The notes beneath the pieces were generated by a model. It worked only from the letters and a program-made list of their open reading frames with translations, did not search any database and was not told the origin of the DNA. A stretch of DNA of 64,000 bases, taken from Pimelobacter simplex (GTDB taxonomy: Bacteria; Actinomycetota; Actinomycetes; Propionibacteriales; Nocardioidaceae). Shown here in pieces: positions 1 through 9,328 of this stretch (position 1 is the first letter of the stretch; each line of letters starts with the position of its first letter). Both the position numbers and the translations under genes were made by a program. Where the stretch lies: positions 186,001 through 250,000 of the forward strand of contig NZ_CP096276.1 in NCBI RefSeq assembly GCF_024662235.1. Reading direction: 5' to 3'.

Positions 1-1
1 C

Positions 2-370
2 CGCTTCCACGACGAGGCCGACGCGATCGCGCGGGCCAACGACGGCGAGTACGGCCTCAACGGCTCGGTCTACACCCGCGACACCGAGCGCGGGCGCCAG
101 GTCGCGCGCCAGATCAAGTGCGGCACGGTCAACGTCAACGAGGCCTTCGGCGCGACCTTCGCCAGCATCGACGCCCCCATGGGCGGCATGCGCGAGTCCG
201 GCATGGGCCGGCGCCAGGGCGCCGAGGGCATCCACCGCTACACCGAGACCCAGTCGGTCGCCACCCAGCGGCTGATCCGCTTCGGGCCGATGCTCGGGAT
301 GTCCGACGAGGGCTACGCCAAGTTCATGTCCGCCTCGCTGCGGATCATGGACAAGCTCGGACGGGCGTGA
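2..370 (+). CDS. Aldehyde dehydrogenase, C-terminal part (cut by window edge)
   Basis: About 122 residues of the C-terminal part of an NAD(P)-dependent aldehyde dehydrogenase; the catalytic Cys lies outside the window. The visible part has the family's late motifs: the YGLNGSVYT segment, the CGTVNVNE strand and the APMGGMRESGMGRR segment that leads into the oligomerisation tail. The succinate-semialdehyde dehydrogenase subgroup is plausible from the GGMRESG context, but this piece cannot settle the substrate. The stop lies 4 bases before the GMC oxidoreductase start, so the two are very probably co-transcribed. Confidence 0.85.
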   Translation, partial: RFHDEADAIARANDGEYGLNGSVYTRDTERGRQVARQIKCGTVNVNEAFGATFASIDAPMGGMRESGMGRRQGAEGIHRYTETQSVATQRLIRFGPMLGMSDEGYAKFMSASLRIMDKLGRA

Positions 371-374
371 ACCG

Positions 375-2090
375 ATGACCGACTTCGACTACGACGTCCT
401 CGTCATCGGCTCCGGCTTCGGCGGCTCGGTCACCGCGCTGCGGCTGACCGAGAAGGGCTACAAGGTCGGTGTCCTCGAGGCCGGCGCGCGGTTCAGCGAC
501 GACGACTTCGCCGACAACTCCTGGGACCTCAAGAAGTACCTCTACGCCCCGTCCGCCGGCTGCTACGGCATCCAGCGCATCGACATGGTCAAGGACTGCC
601 TGATCCTGGCCGGCGCGGGCGTCGGCGGCGGCTCCCTGGTCTACGCCAACACGCTCTACGAGGCGCTCGACCCGTTCTACACCGACCCGTCGTGGGCCCA
701 CATCACCGACTGGAAGGACGAGCTGGCGCCGTACTACGACCAGGCCAAGCGGATGCTGGGCGTGGTCACCTACCCGCGGATGACGCCCTCGGACGAGGTG
801 ATGAAGAAGGTCGCCGACGAGATGGGGGTGGGCGACTCCTTCCACGCCACGCCGGTCGGCGTCTTCTTCGGCGGTCCCGGCCAGGAGGCCGGCGCCCAGG
901 TCGAGGACCCCTACTTCGGCGGCGCCGGGCCGCAGCGCAACACCTGTCGCGACTGCGGCGAGTGCATGACCGGCTGCCGGCACAACGCCAAGAACACGCT
1001 GGTCAAGAACTACCTCTACCTCGCCGAGCAGAACGGCGCCGAGGTGCACCCGCTGACCACGGTGACCCGGGTCCGGCCGCTGGCCGGCGGGGGCTACCAG
1101 GTCGACACGCGCTGGACCAAGGCCAAGCTCTCGCGGCGCACCGCCACCAAGACCTACACCGCCGAGCAGGTCGTCTTCTCCGCTGCCGCCCTCGGCACCC
1201 AGAAGCTGCTCCACCGGCTCAAGGCCGAGGGCGACCTGCCCCACGTCTCGGACCGCCTCGGTCACCTGACCCGGACCAACTCCGAGTCGATCCTCGGCGC
1301 GATCGCGCCCCAGGGCGCCGACGTCGACTACACCGAGGGCGTCGCGATCACCTCGTCGTGGCACCCCGACGAGCACACCCACATCGAGCCGGTGCGCTAC
1401 GGCAAGGGCAGTAACGCCATGTCGCTCATGCAGACCGTGCTCACCGACGGCGACGGGCCCGACCCGCGCTGGAAGGTGTGGCTCAAGGAGCTGTGGAAGG
1501 AGCGCCGCCGGGTCCGCGACCTCTACGACGTCAAGCACTGGTCCGAGCGGGTCGTCATCGCCCTGGTGATGCAGTCGGTCGACAACTCGATCACGACCTT
1601 CCCCAAGAAGGTCGCCGGCAAGTGGATCCTGTCCTCCAAGCAGGGCCACGGCGAGCCCAACCCGACCTGGATCCCCGCCGCCAACGACGCCGTACGGCGG
1701 ATGGCCGCGGTGATGGGCGGCGGCACCGCCGGCGGCACCATCGGCGAGCCATTCAACCGCCCGCTGACCGCCCACTTCATCGGCGGCTGCACCATCGGCG
1801 ACAGCCCCGAGACCGGCGTGGTCGACCCCTACCAGCGGATGTTCGGGCACCCCGGGCTGCACATCGTCGACGGCTCGGCGATCTCGGCCAACCTGGGCGT
1901 CAACCCGTCGCTGACGATCACCGCCCAGGCCGAGCGGGCGATGGCCTTCTGGCCCAACAAGGGCGAGGCGGACTCCCGCCCGGCGCTCGGAGCGTCGTAC
2001 GCGCGGATCGAGCCGGTCGCCCCGCAGGCGCCCGTCGTCCCGGACGACGCCCCGGCGGCCCTGCGGCTGCCCATCGTGGGTGTGAGCTGA
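375..2090 (+). CDS. GMC-family FAD oxidoreductase (cholesterol-oxidase-like)
   Basis: 571 residues. The N-terminus has a dinucleotide-binding fold for FAD (DVLVIGSGFGGSVTALRL, residues 6-23). A Cys-rich stretch near residue 190 (CRDCGECMTGC) is typical of the actinobacterial GMC subgroup that includes ChoD. The C-terminus carries the GMC_C hallmark (HFIGGCTIGDSPETGVVDPY, then HIVDGSAISANLGVNPSLTI). The family oxidises alcohols or sterols with FAD. The start is the ATG 4 bases after the aldehyde dehydrogenase stop. Two gene-order facts support a ChoD-like identity: the gene lies close to guaA, as in other actinomycetes, and a KstR-type site occurs elsewhere in the window. The actual substrate is unproven. 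Confidence 0.8.
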   Translation: MTDFDYDVLVIGSGFGGSVTALRLTEKGYKVGVLEAGARFSDDDFADNSWDLKKYLYAPSAGCYGIQRIDMVKDCLILAGAGVGGGSLVYANTLYEALDPFYTDPSWAHITDWKDELAPYYDQAKRMLGVVTYPRMTPSDEVMKKVADEMGVGDSFHATPVGVFFGGPGQEAGAQVEDPYFGGAGPQRNTCRDCGECMTGCRHNAKNTLVKNYLYLAEQNGAEVHPLTTVTRVRPLAGGGYQVDTRWTKAKLSRRTATKTYTAEQVVFSAAALGTQKLLHRLKAEGDLPHVSDRLGHLTRTNSESILGAIAPQGADVDYTEGVAITSSWHPDEHTHIEPVRYGKGSNAMSLMQTVLTDGDGPDPRWKVWLKELWKERRRVRDLYDVKHWSERVVIALVMQSVDNSITTFPKKVAGKWILSSKQGHGEPNPTWIPAANDAVRRMAAVMGGGTAGGTIGEPFNRPLTAHFIGGCTIGDSPETGVVDPYQRMFGHPGLHIVDGSAISANLGVNPSLTITAQAERAMAFWPNKGEADSRPALGASYARIEPVAPQAPVVPDDAPAALRLPIVGVS

Positions 2091-2108
2091 GCGAAAGCTG
2101 ATGCCTCG

Positions 2109-2142
2109 TGGGGCGGTCTCGGGAGATCCTGGGGCCGCCCCA
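2109..2142 (+). terminator. Rho-independent terminator after the GMC gene
   Basis: A 10-bp GC-rich stem (2109-2118 with 2133-2142, one G-T pair) is followed by a short T run at 2147-2150. It sits 18 bases past the stop of the GMC oxidoreductase gene. Confidence 0.7.
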
Positions 2143-2280
2143 GAACTTTTGTCGAAGTTGTCCGGACCCTGCGTAACCCACCCCACACGGGGTCGTTGAA
2201 CTGAGCGAGCCCGGGAATTCACGCTCCCTCCCGAAGCCCGGGCTCGGTCCAGGCACTGTCCATCAGTTGCGTGGACAATC

Positions 2281-2315
2281 AGGGCCCGGCCACCCTCCCT
2301 CCCCGGCCGGGCCCT
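2281..2315. terminator. Perfect 11-bp hairpin between convergent genes
   Basis: Arms 2281-2291 and 2305-2315 are perfect complements with a 13-base loop, followed on the plus side by GTTTTCC. It lies 30 bases past the 3' end of the minus-strand peptidase gene and may terminate from both directions. Apart from this hairpin and the preceding one, I see nothing in 2091-2344. Confidence 0.65.
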
Positions 2316-2344
2316 GGTGCGTTTTCCGGGCCGGCCGGTGGGGT

Positions 2345-5300
2345 TCAGCGCAGGCGGACGATCCGGTAGCCCATGGTCGGGTCGGCGGGGGTGAGCGCCG
2401 TCAGCGTCACCGTCACCGTCGCCGTCGCGCCCGCCGCGATGTCGAACAGCACATAGCGCGAGCCGCCGTGGGAGGCGTAGGTGTTGGTGGTGCTCCCGCC
2501 GGCGTCGAGGGCCGCCGTGGCGAGCGGGAAGCCGCCGAGGCCGCCGAACACGGACGGGAAGTCCCAGGAGGGCATCGTGAACGGCGGACTCGTCCCCAGC
2601 GGAGCCAGGCCGGCCCGGTCGTCGGTGAAGGCTGCGACGGCGAAGTCCTGCAGCCACGCGGCCGGGTCCGTGCCGAGGGCCGCGGCCAGGCGTCCGGTGC
2701 CCGTCTCCGGGCCGGTCGCGAGGGAGCGCAGGAAGGCGTTGCGGGCGCTCACGGAGCCGCCGGCCCGCCGGTCCGCCGCGTAGCCGAGGAAGGCCCACGC
2801 GCCGCCGCGGGTGGCCAGGCTCACGGTGTCGTCCGGCCCGAGGATCGGGTTGGCCGTCGGCGCCTGGAGCCAGGCGCGGTAGCGGCCGAAGTTCAGGTTC
2901 ACGAAGCCGTTGAACGCGGCGACCCGAGTGCCGGCGTTCGGTCCGGTGGTGAGCATGCTCAGCCGGATGTTCTGCAGCGGATCGAGCCCGGTGGTGAGCG
3001 GGTAGAAGGCGGTCTCGATCGCCATGTCGGCGACGGCCTCGGCGAGCCAGGTGCCGTCGAGGGGAGTGCCGGCGGCGAGCCGCTCGCCGTCCATGATCTG
3101 GTGGGCGAGCTCGTGGGCGAAGGCCGCCGGCAGCTGACCCTTCGCGAAGCTCAGGGTGCGGACGTTGGAGTTGACGGCACCCGTCGGGTCGGGCGCCAGC
3201 GCGTAGACGACCTCGCCGACGTTGCTGGTGGCGCACTCGGTCTGCGTGAGCAGGTCACGCGGCAGGGCGCGGGCGATCTCGACCTGGCTGCTGGCCGGCG
3301 GGCTGAGCTCATTGACACCACGGGTGACGAAGACGACGACCCGGCCGTTCCGGTCGACGTCGGGGACGTCGCCCAGCACGTCGGTGACGGCGGTCGCGAC
3401 GGCCTCGAGCGAGGCGAGCAGGTCGGCGTAGTCCGTGGCGTCGAATCCGCCCACCGGGTTCGCGTCGTCCGCGATGAGGACGACGTGGTCGCCGACGGCC
3501 CGGACCGTGGCGGCGGCGGCCGTGCCTGTGGTGCAGGTGTTCGACGGGTCGCGGTTGAGCGTCATCGTCTGCCCCACGGTGGGCACGGCGCCGGCCGGCA
3601 CTCGTGCCGGCGGAGCGAGGGGGGTGTCCGAGGTGCTCTGACCGCGCCGGGCCTCGACCAGTGCGACGGCGCCGCGCCGGGCCGAGGCGTGCGGGTCGGC
3701 CGCGTTGGTGGTGCCGCCCGGAGCCACCGCGGCCCTTGCGGCGTTCCCGGTGACGCTCACCGTGAGCTGGGTGCCCTGCGGTCCGAGATTGGTGGGGATC
3801 AGGACGTACTCGGCGGTCGTGGCGTCCGGGTTGCGCAGGCTGACGGTGCGGGCCGTCGGGTCCGGCACGCTCCCGCTCGTGTGGCCCTGCGCCGCCAGCG
3901 CGATGCTGGTCTCGAACTCCGCGGTCACGGTGAGGTCGGCGACGACGGCGGCGTCGGTGCGCGGGTTGGCGGTGCTGCCGTCGTTCCAGCGGACGAACTG
4001 GAAGCCGGCGTCGGGGGCCGCGGTCACCGCGGTGGTGCCGGTCCCGTGGTCGACCGTCTGGTCGGCGTCCCCGGTCACGGAGCCGCCCGCTCCGGCCAGG
4101 TACCGCACCCGGTAGGTCTGCACGGCGAACTCGGCCGTCACCGACAGGTCGGCCGTGACCGGGGAGTCGGAGCGCGGGTTGGCGGTGCCGCCGTCGCTCC
4201 ACCGGACGAAGCGGAAGCCCGTGTCGGGGACGGCGGTCACCGCGGTGGTGCCGGTCCCGTGGTCGACCGTCTGCGGCGTCGTCCCGCCGATGCTGCCGCC
4301 GGGGCCGGCGGCGTAGCTGACGGTGTGGGTGTCGAGGGCGAACTCGGCGCTGACACTCAGGTCGGCGGTGACGGCGGTGTCGGTGCGGGGGTTGGCGGTG
4401 CTGCCGTCACTCCAGCGCACGAAGAGGTAGCCGAGGGACGGGGTCGCCGTCACGGCGGGTCCGTCGGCGCCGTGCTCGACCAGCTGCGGTGCGCTCGGGC
4501 TGAGCGACCCGCCGGGGCCGGGGAGGTAGGTGAGGACGTAGGTCCGCGCGGCGAACACGGCCGTCAGCGTCGCGTCGGCGAGGACGGCGGTGTCGGTGCG
4601 CGGGTTGTCGGTGCTGCCGTCGCTCCACCGCACGAACGTCCGTCCGGCGTCGGGGACCGCGCTCACGGCGGTGCCGCTCGCGCCCCGGTCGATCCGCTGG
4701 TCGAGATCGCCGGTCACGGTGCCGCCCGGGCCCGCGACGTACTGCAGGCGGACGACGGTCCGCGCGAACTCGGCGCGCACGCTCAGGTCGGCGACCACGG
4801 CGGCGTCGGTGCGGGGGTTGGCGGTGCTGCCGTCGCTCCAGCGGACGAAGTGGTGGCCGGCGCCGGAGACGGCGGTGACGGGGGTGGCGTCCCGGCCGTG
4901 CGCGACCCGCTGGTCGGTGGCGCCGGTGAGGGCGCCGCCGGGGCCGGCGAGGTAGCGGACCCGGTAGGTCTTCGCGGCGAACGTGGCCGTCACCGTCAGG
5001 TCGGCGGTGACGGACCGGTCGGTGCGCGGGTTGGCGGTCTTGCCGTCGCTCCAGCGCACGAAGCGGTGGCCGGCGCGGGGGAGCGCGGTGACGGCGGTGC
5101 CGGCGCCGCCGTGGCGGACCCGCTGCTTCGTCGTCCCACCGAGGGTGCCACCGGCGCCGGCGCGGTAGGTGAGCGTGTGCCGACGCCCGGGGTCGGCGCC
5201 GGGAGCCGGCTCGAAGTCCGGGTCGGAGCCGTGCGGCCCGAGGCCCTGCGGCGACGACGGGGTGCCGGGCTGCCCCGGCTGACCGGGCTGCCCCGGGGAT

Positions 5301-5503
5301 GCGGGGGCGCAGTCGGCGCTCGCGGCCTGCGCCTCGGTGGGCGTCAGCGTGCTCGCACCGGCGACGCCGAGCACCAGCAGGGCCGCCACCAGGACGCGCG
5401 TCGAGCGTCGGGGGAGGGTCAGCACGAGTCCGGCGGCCACGAGGAGCACACCGAGGATCACCAGGCCGGCGGCCGGACCGCCGGTTGCGGGCAGGCACGT
5501 CAC
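2345..5503 (-). CDS. Secreted InlB-repeat protein with M30 (hyicolysin-like) metalloprotease domain
   Basis: 1052 residues from the GTG at 5503. Residues 4-36 form LPATG, a hydrophobic span and an Arg-rich stop, which is a sortase sorting signal normally found at a C-terminus. A second hydrophobic span with a TEAQA-AS cleavage site (about residues 36-60) looks like the true signal peptide, so initiation at the in-frame GTG at 5425 (1026 residues) is an alternative. Six repeats of about 70 residues follow (about 100-540), each with FVRWSDG and NPRTD, matching the divergent InlB B-repeat type. The C-terminal domain has HELAHQ at about 797-802 with a downstream TWLAEAVADM, the zinc-site arrangement of peptidase family M30. 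The product should act outside the membrane. The gene is divergent from guaA. Confidence 0.75.
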   Translation of the reverse strand: MTCLPATGGPAAGLVILGVLLVAAGLVLTLPRRSTRVLVAALLVLGVAGASTLTPTEAQAASADCAPASPGQPGQPGQPGTPSSPQGLGPHGSDPDFEPAPGADPGRRHTLTYRAGAGGTLGGTTKQRVRHGGAGTAVTALPRAGHRFVRWSDGKTANPRTDRSVTADLTVTATFAAKTYRVRYLAGPGGALTGATDQRVAHGRDATPVTAVSGAGHHFVRWSDGSTANPRTDAAVVADLSVRAEFARTVVRLQYVAGPGGTVTGDLDQRIDRGASGTAVSAVPDAGRTFVRWSDGSTDNPRTDTAVLADATLTAVFAARTYVLTYLPGPGGSLSPSAPQLVEHGADGPAVTATPSLGYLFVRWSDGSTANPRTDTAVTADLSVSAEFALDTHTVSYAAGPGGSIGGTTPQTVDHGTGTTAVTAVPDTGFRFVRWSDGGTANPRSDSPVTADLSVTAEFAVQTYRVRYLAGAGGSVTGDADQTVDHGTGTTAVTAAPDAGFQFVRWNDGSTANPRTDAAVVADLTVTAEFETSIALAAQGHTSGSVPDPTARTVSLRNPDATTAEYVLIPTNLGPQGTQLTVSVTGNAARAAVAPGGTTNAADPHASARRGAVALVEARRGQSTSDTPLAPPARVPAGAVPTVGQTMTLNRDPSNTCTTGTAAAATVRAVGDHVVLIADDANPVGGFDATDYADLLASLEAVATAVTDVLGDVPDVDRNGRVVVFVTRGVNELSPPASSQVEIARALPRDLLTQTECATSNVGEVVYALAPDPTGAVNSNVRTLSFAKGQLPAAFAHELAHQIMDGERLAAGTPLDGTWLAEAVADMAIETAFYPLTTGLDPLQNIRLSMLTTGPNAGTRVAAFNGFVNLNFGRYRAWLQAPTANPILGPDDTVSLATRGGAWAFLGYAADRRAGGSVSARNAFLRSLATGPETGTGRLAAALGTDPAAWLQDFAVAAFTDDRAGLAPLGTSPPFTMPSWDFPSVFGGLGGFPLATAALDAGGSTTNTYASHGGSRYVLFDIAAGATATVTVTLTALTPADPTMGYRIVRLR

Positions 5504-5606
5504 GGGCGGGACGCTACCGCCTTTTAGTGAAGGCTCTTAATATCTGGGTACAAAGTCCCGCCCGGCCGGTTCGGGCGGTGCGGTGCGCCCTCGATACGAT
5601 TCGGCC

Positions 5607-7201
<1,595 letters not shown>

Positions 7202-7363
7202 CTAGTGCTCTGACCTGCGCAAACGTGGTGTTTGTTGTACCTGTTGGTGTTCGTTCAGTGTAGCTGACGCCGCCGACTGAAGGGGCGATCGGGGTTGCTG
7301 CGATCTTGGGACACGGCTGGTTCGCTGGCAGGAAGTGTCGGACTTACATGCGACCCTAGAAAC

Positions 7364-7633
7364 ATGACCGAGTGGAGGCACGCCGTACCCGTCGACATGG
7401 CGAAGTACCACGTTGCGGACACGGCACGGGCAACTCAGGAGGCTGCGCGGTCAACTAAGGAGACCCGCGAACTCATCGAGCAGTTGGTCGAGCACTCGAT
7501 CGCTAGCGCAAACGCGGCGGAGGTCCGAGAGCGGCAGATGCTCCGGTGGACTCAGGCGGGCGTCCTTCTCGCCGCGATCGCCGCCGTCGCCTCCATCATC
7601 GCGATCATCGTGACTATCGCCGTAGGCGGCTGA
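7364..7633 (+). CDS. Small hypothetical protein with C-terminal membrane segment
   Basis: 89 residues, not recognised. A polar, Arg/Glu-rich helical stretch (about 14-58, possibly coiled coil) is followed by one hydrophobic segment of about 22 residues at the C-terminus, so it is probably a tail-anchored membrane protein with a cytoplasmic helix. The ATG at 7364 is chosen because translation upstream of it lacks protein character. No Shine-Dalgarno is visible, and a leaderless transcript is possible. It is the first gene inside the island. The 164 bases between attL and this start contain nothing else I can support. Confidence 0.55.
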   Translation: MTEWRHAVPVDMAKYHVADTARATQEAARSTKETRELIEQLVEHSIASANAAEVRERQMLRWTQAGVLLAAIAAVASIIAIIVTIAVGG

Positions 7634-7734
7634 ATACTTCCGGTCACAGCAGCTTGCGGAGCAGTCCCTTGGGCTCCGCCGCGTGACGGCGCCACCCGTC
7701 TCGACAAGCTGGTCGGGCTCGGCGACGGCACGCC

Positions 7735-7890
7735 CTACACGACATCCAGCCGTCCGCCGGGGAGCGGGTACTCGACGATCACCTCGAACCCCGCTGCCTC
7801 ACCGGCGTCTCGGAGTAACTCAGTGAGTTCACGATTCAGAGCGTGCGCATCGTCCACGCCCAGAAGTACGTCGGCGACCGCCGACAGCAC
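7735..7890 (-). CDS. Possible small or remnant ORF, nuclease-like end
   Basis: 51 codons from a GTG one codon after the stop of the preceding membrane-protein gene and in the same frame. The end of the translation, FEVIVEYPLPGGRLDVV, resembles the E-x(n)-RLDVV strand pattern at the start of PD-(D/E)XK nuclease folds, but the ORF stops there. It could be a translationally coupled small protein, the tail of a gene interrupted by an in-frame TGA, or a truncated remnant. Codon choice and composition look coding. No function is assigned. Confidence 0.35.
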   Translation of the reverse strand: MLSAVADVLLGVDDAHALNRELTELLRDAGEAAGFEVIVEYPLPGGRLDVV

Positions 7891-7893
7891 GTC

Positions 7894-8445
7894 TCACATC
7901 GAAATAATGCGCTGCGGGCTTGCGACCTTCACGTAGTGAATCGTTCGCCACTCACGGCCCTCGCGTCTCGCGGTCACGATCAGCTTCGCGTTCCCGCCGA
8001 GTTCGGGGTTGGTACGGGCGAGCACCGCCGAGAGTGTCTCCCCGGGCTGCACTGAGCCAAGTGCCGATTCGGGGACGAGTTCCTCGGAACGATTCAGTCC
8101 ACGAATCAGGCGTTTCGTGTCGGCGTCATCCAGATCAGCCGCAACGATCACCTCGTCGTACGTGAGCGGGCCGTCGTTCCTGATCGTCACGTCGATGAGC
8201 GACGGCTTGTCGCGCTGACGCTTGCCGACGACCTCGAAGGTCGGTCGTTCTTCGACGTGCTGGCGCGTCTGCTCGCGGCTGTCGGCTGCGCGGGCGAGCG
8301 CGAGAGCCTCCGTCGCCATCGCGTTGGCGGCACTGGCCGCTCGCGCCTGTACTTCGGTTGCTTGCGCTTGCCGGTGAGTTCCCCACGCCGACCATCCGGC
8401 GGCGAGCAGGGCGACGACACTGATCGCGAGGGCGCCTATCTCCAC
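7894..8445 (-). CDS. Hypothetical single-pass membrane protein
   Basis: 183 residues from the GTG at 8445. Residues 3-21 form a transmembrane segment (ALAISVVALLAAGWSAWGT). An Ala-rich helix of about 40 residues follows, then a beta-rich C-terminal domain (about 70-183) containing VTIRNDGPLTYDEVIVAADL, reminiscent of immunoglobulin-like domains in small actinobacterial membrane proteins of unknown role. It is divergent from the Abi_C gene, with starts 35 bases apart, so the two may share a promoter region. Not recognised further. Confidence 0.6.
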   Translation of the reverse strand: MEIGALAISVVALLAAGWSAWGTHRQAQATEVQARAASAANAMATEALALARAADSREQTRQHVEERPTFEVVGKRQRDKPSLIDVTIRNDGPLTYDEVIVAADLDDADTKRLIRGLNRSEELVPESALGSVQPGETLSAVLARTNPELGGNAKLIVTARREGREWRTIHYVKVASPQRIISM

Positions 8446-8479
8446 GTCGAGAACCGTATCTGCCGACTAGCGTTTGGGT

Positions 8480-9328
8480 GTGGCGACGTTCAGCAAGAAG
8501 GTGCTCCGGCTTCTCCCGGAGGAACTCACCAACACGATCCTGCGCGACATCGACGCGCTCTTCGAGGACAACAAGATCCCGCTCGGCCCGCCACAACGCC
8601 TCGACAACGACACGAGTGAGCGCCGCGAACGGACCCGGCGCTACCTCGCCTCGATCGACTTCGTGAACCCGTCCCACGCCGCGAGGTTGACCGGCGTCTA
8701 CAGCGACACTCTGCAACGGATTGCGACCCGCCGGAACGAGCCCGGATTCGAGCCTGCCTATCTTGATCGGTGGGTGCGAACTCTCCGGGCCGAGGGCTTC
8801 GAGGTGGACGAGACGACGTTCGCCGTCATGGACCCGAGCGGTCCGGCAGTGGGTTTCACTGCCGATGCACTGGCGGCGCTTACCGACGCGGGAGTGATCC
8901 ACGATCACCTCGCCCGTCTCGGCGAGGCCGTAGACACCGACCCCCGGCTTGCTGTGAGCGCCGCGAAGGCGCTCATCGAGTCAACAGCCAAGCTGGTCCT
9001 CACCGAGCGGGGGAAGACCTACTCGAAAGCCGCAAAGGTGCCCGCGCTCGTGACCGCCGCGCAAGAATCGTTGGGCCTCGCCGCGAAAGCCGTCAGCGAC
9101 GAGAACGCATCACTTCGACAAGTGCTCCAATCGCTCGTGACGCTGGCGCAGGGTGTGACCGAGATCCGCAATCAGGTCGGTGTCGATCACGGGGCCGAGA
9201 GCGTCCCGAAATGGGTCCGGCCCCGGCACGCTCGGCTCGTCGTCGGCGCGGCTCAGGTCTGGTGCCAGTTGATGCTCGAAACCCTCGCCGACGCCGAAGC
9301 GCCGTGGCGCAAGGAAGCCGCGCTCTAG
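8480..9328 (+). CDS. Abortive-infection C-terminal (Abi_C) domain protein
   Basis: 282 residues from the GTG at 8480 (a TTG two codons earlier is possible). The C-terminal half fits the Abi_C pattern: AAKALIESTAKLVLTERG, a leucine-rich helix, then TEIRNQVGVDHG (the LRN..s..HG signature) and a terminal helix with AAQVWCQLMLETL. Abi_C proteins occur in phage-abortive systems and the domain is related to HEPN folds; here the Arg-Asn and His of the signature are present. The N-terminal half is not recognised. Its 3' end overlaps by 4 bases the 3' end of the convergent HEPN-like gene, which also looks defence-related. Confidence 0.65.
   Translation: MATFSKKVLRLLPEELTNTILRDIDALFEDNKIPLGPPQRLDNDTSERRERTRRYLASIDFVNPSHAARLTGVYSDTLQRIATRRNEPGFEPAYLDRWVRTLRAEGFEVDETTFAVMDPSGPAVGFTADALAALTDAGVIHDHLARLGEAVDTDPRLAVSAAKALIESTAKLVLTERGKTYSKAAKVPALVTAAQESLGLAAKAVSDENASLRQVLQSLVTLAQGVTEIRNQVGVDHGAESVPKWVRPRHARLVVGAAQVWCQLMLETLADAEAPWRKEAAL

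Noticed and set aside
345..3236. Very long minus-strand open frame across the GMC gene and peptidase 3' part
   Set aside because: Arg/Gly/Val-rich low-complexity translation antisense to two well-supported genes; a GC-rich shadow.
4000..5170. Regularly spaced repeats that might suggest a CRISPR array
   Set aside because: Period is about 210 bases and in frame; they encode InlB-type protein repeats. No short palindromic repeats with unique spacers occur anywhere in the window.
2267..5527. 1086-codon plus-strand open frame opposite the InlB-repeat protease
   Set aside because: Antisense image of the repeated gene; the repeats simply keep the opposite frame open. No domain recognisable.
7202..7411. 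Possible minus-strand ORF at the island's left end
   Set aside because: 69 codons, Arg/Ser/Gln-rich, no homology-like pattern, overlaps the next gene's start.
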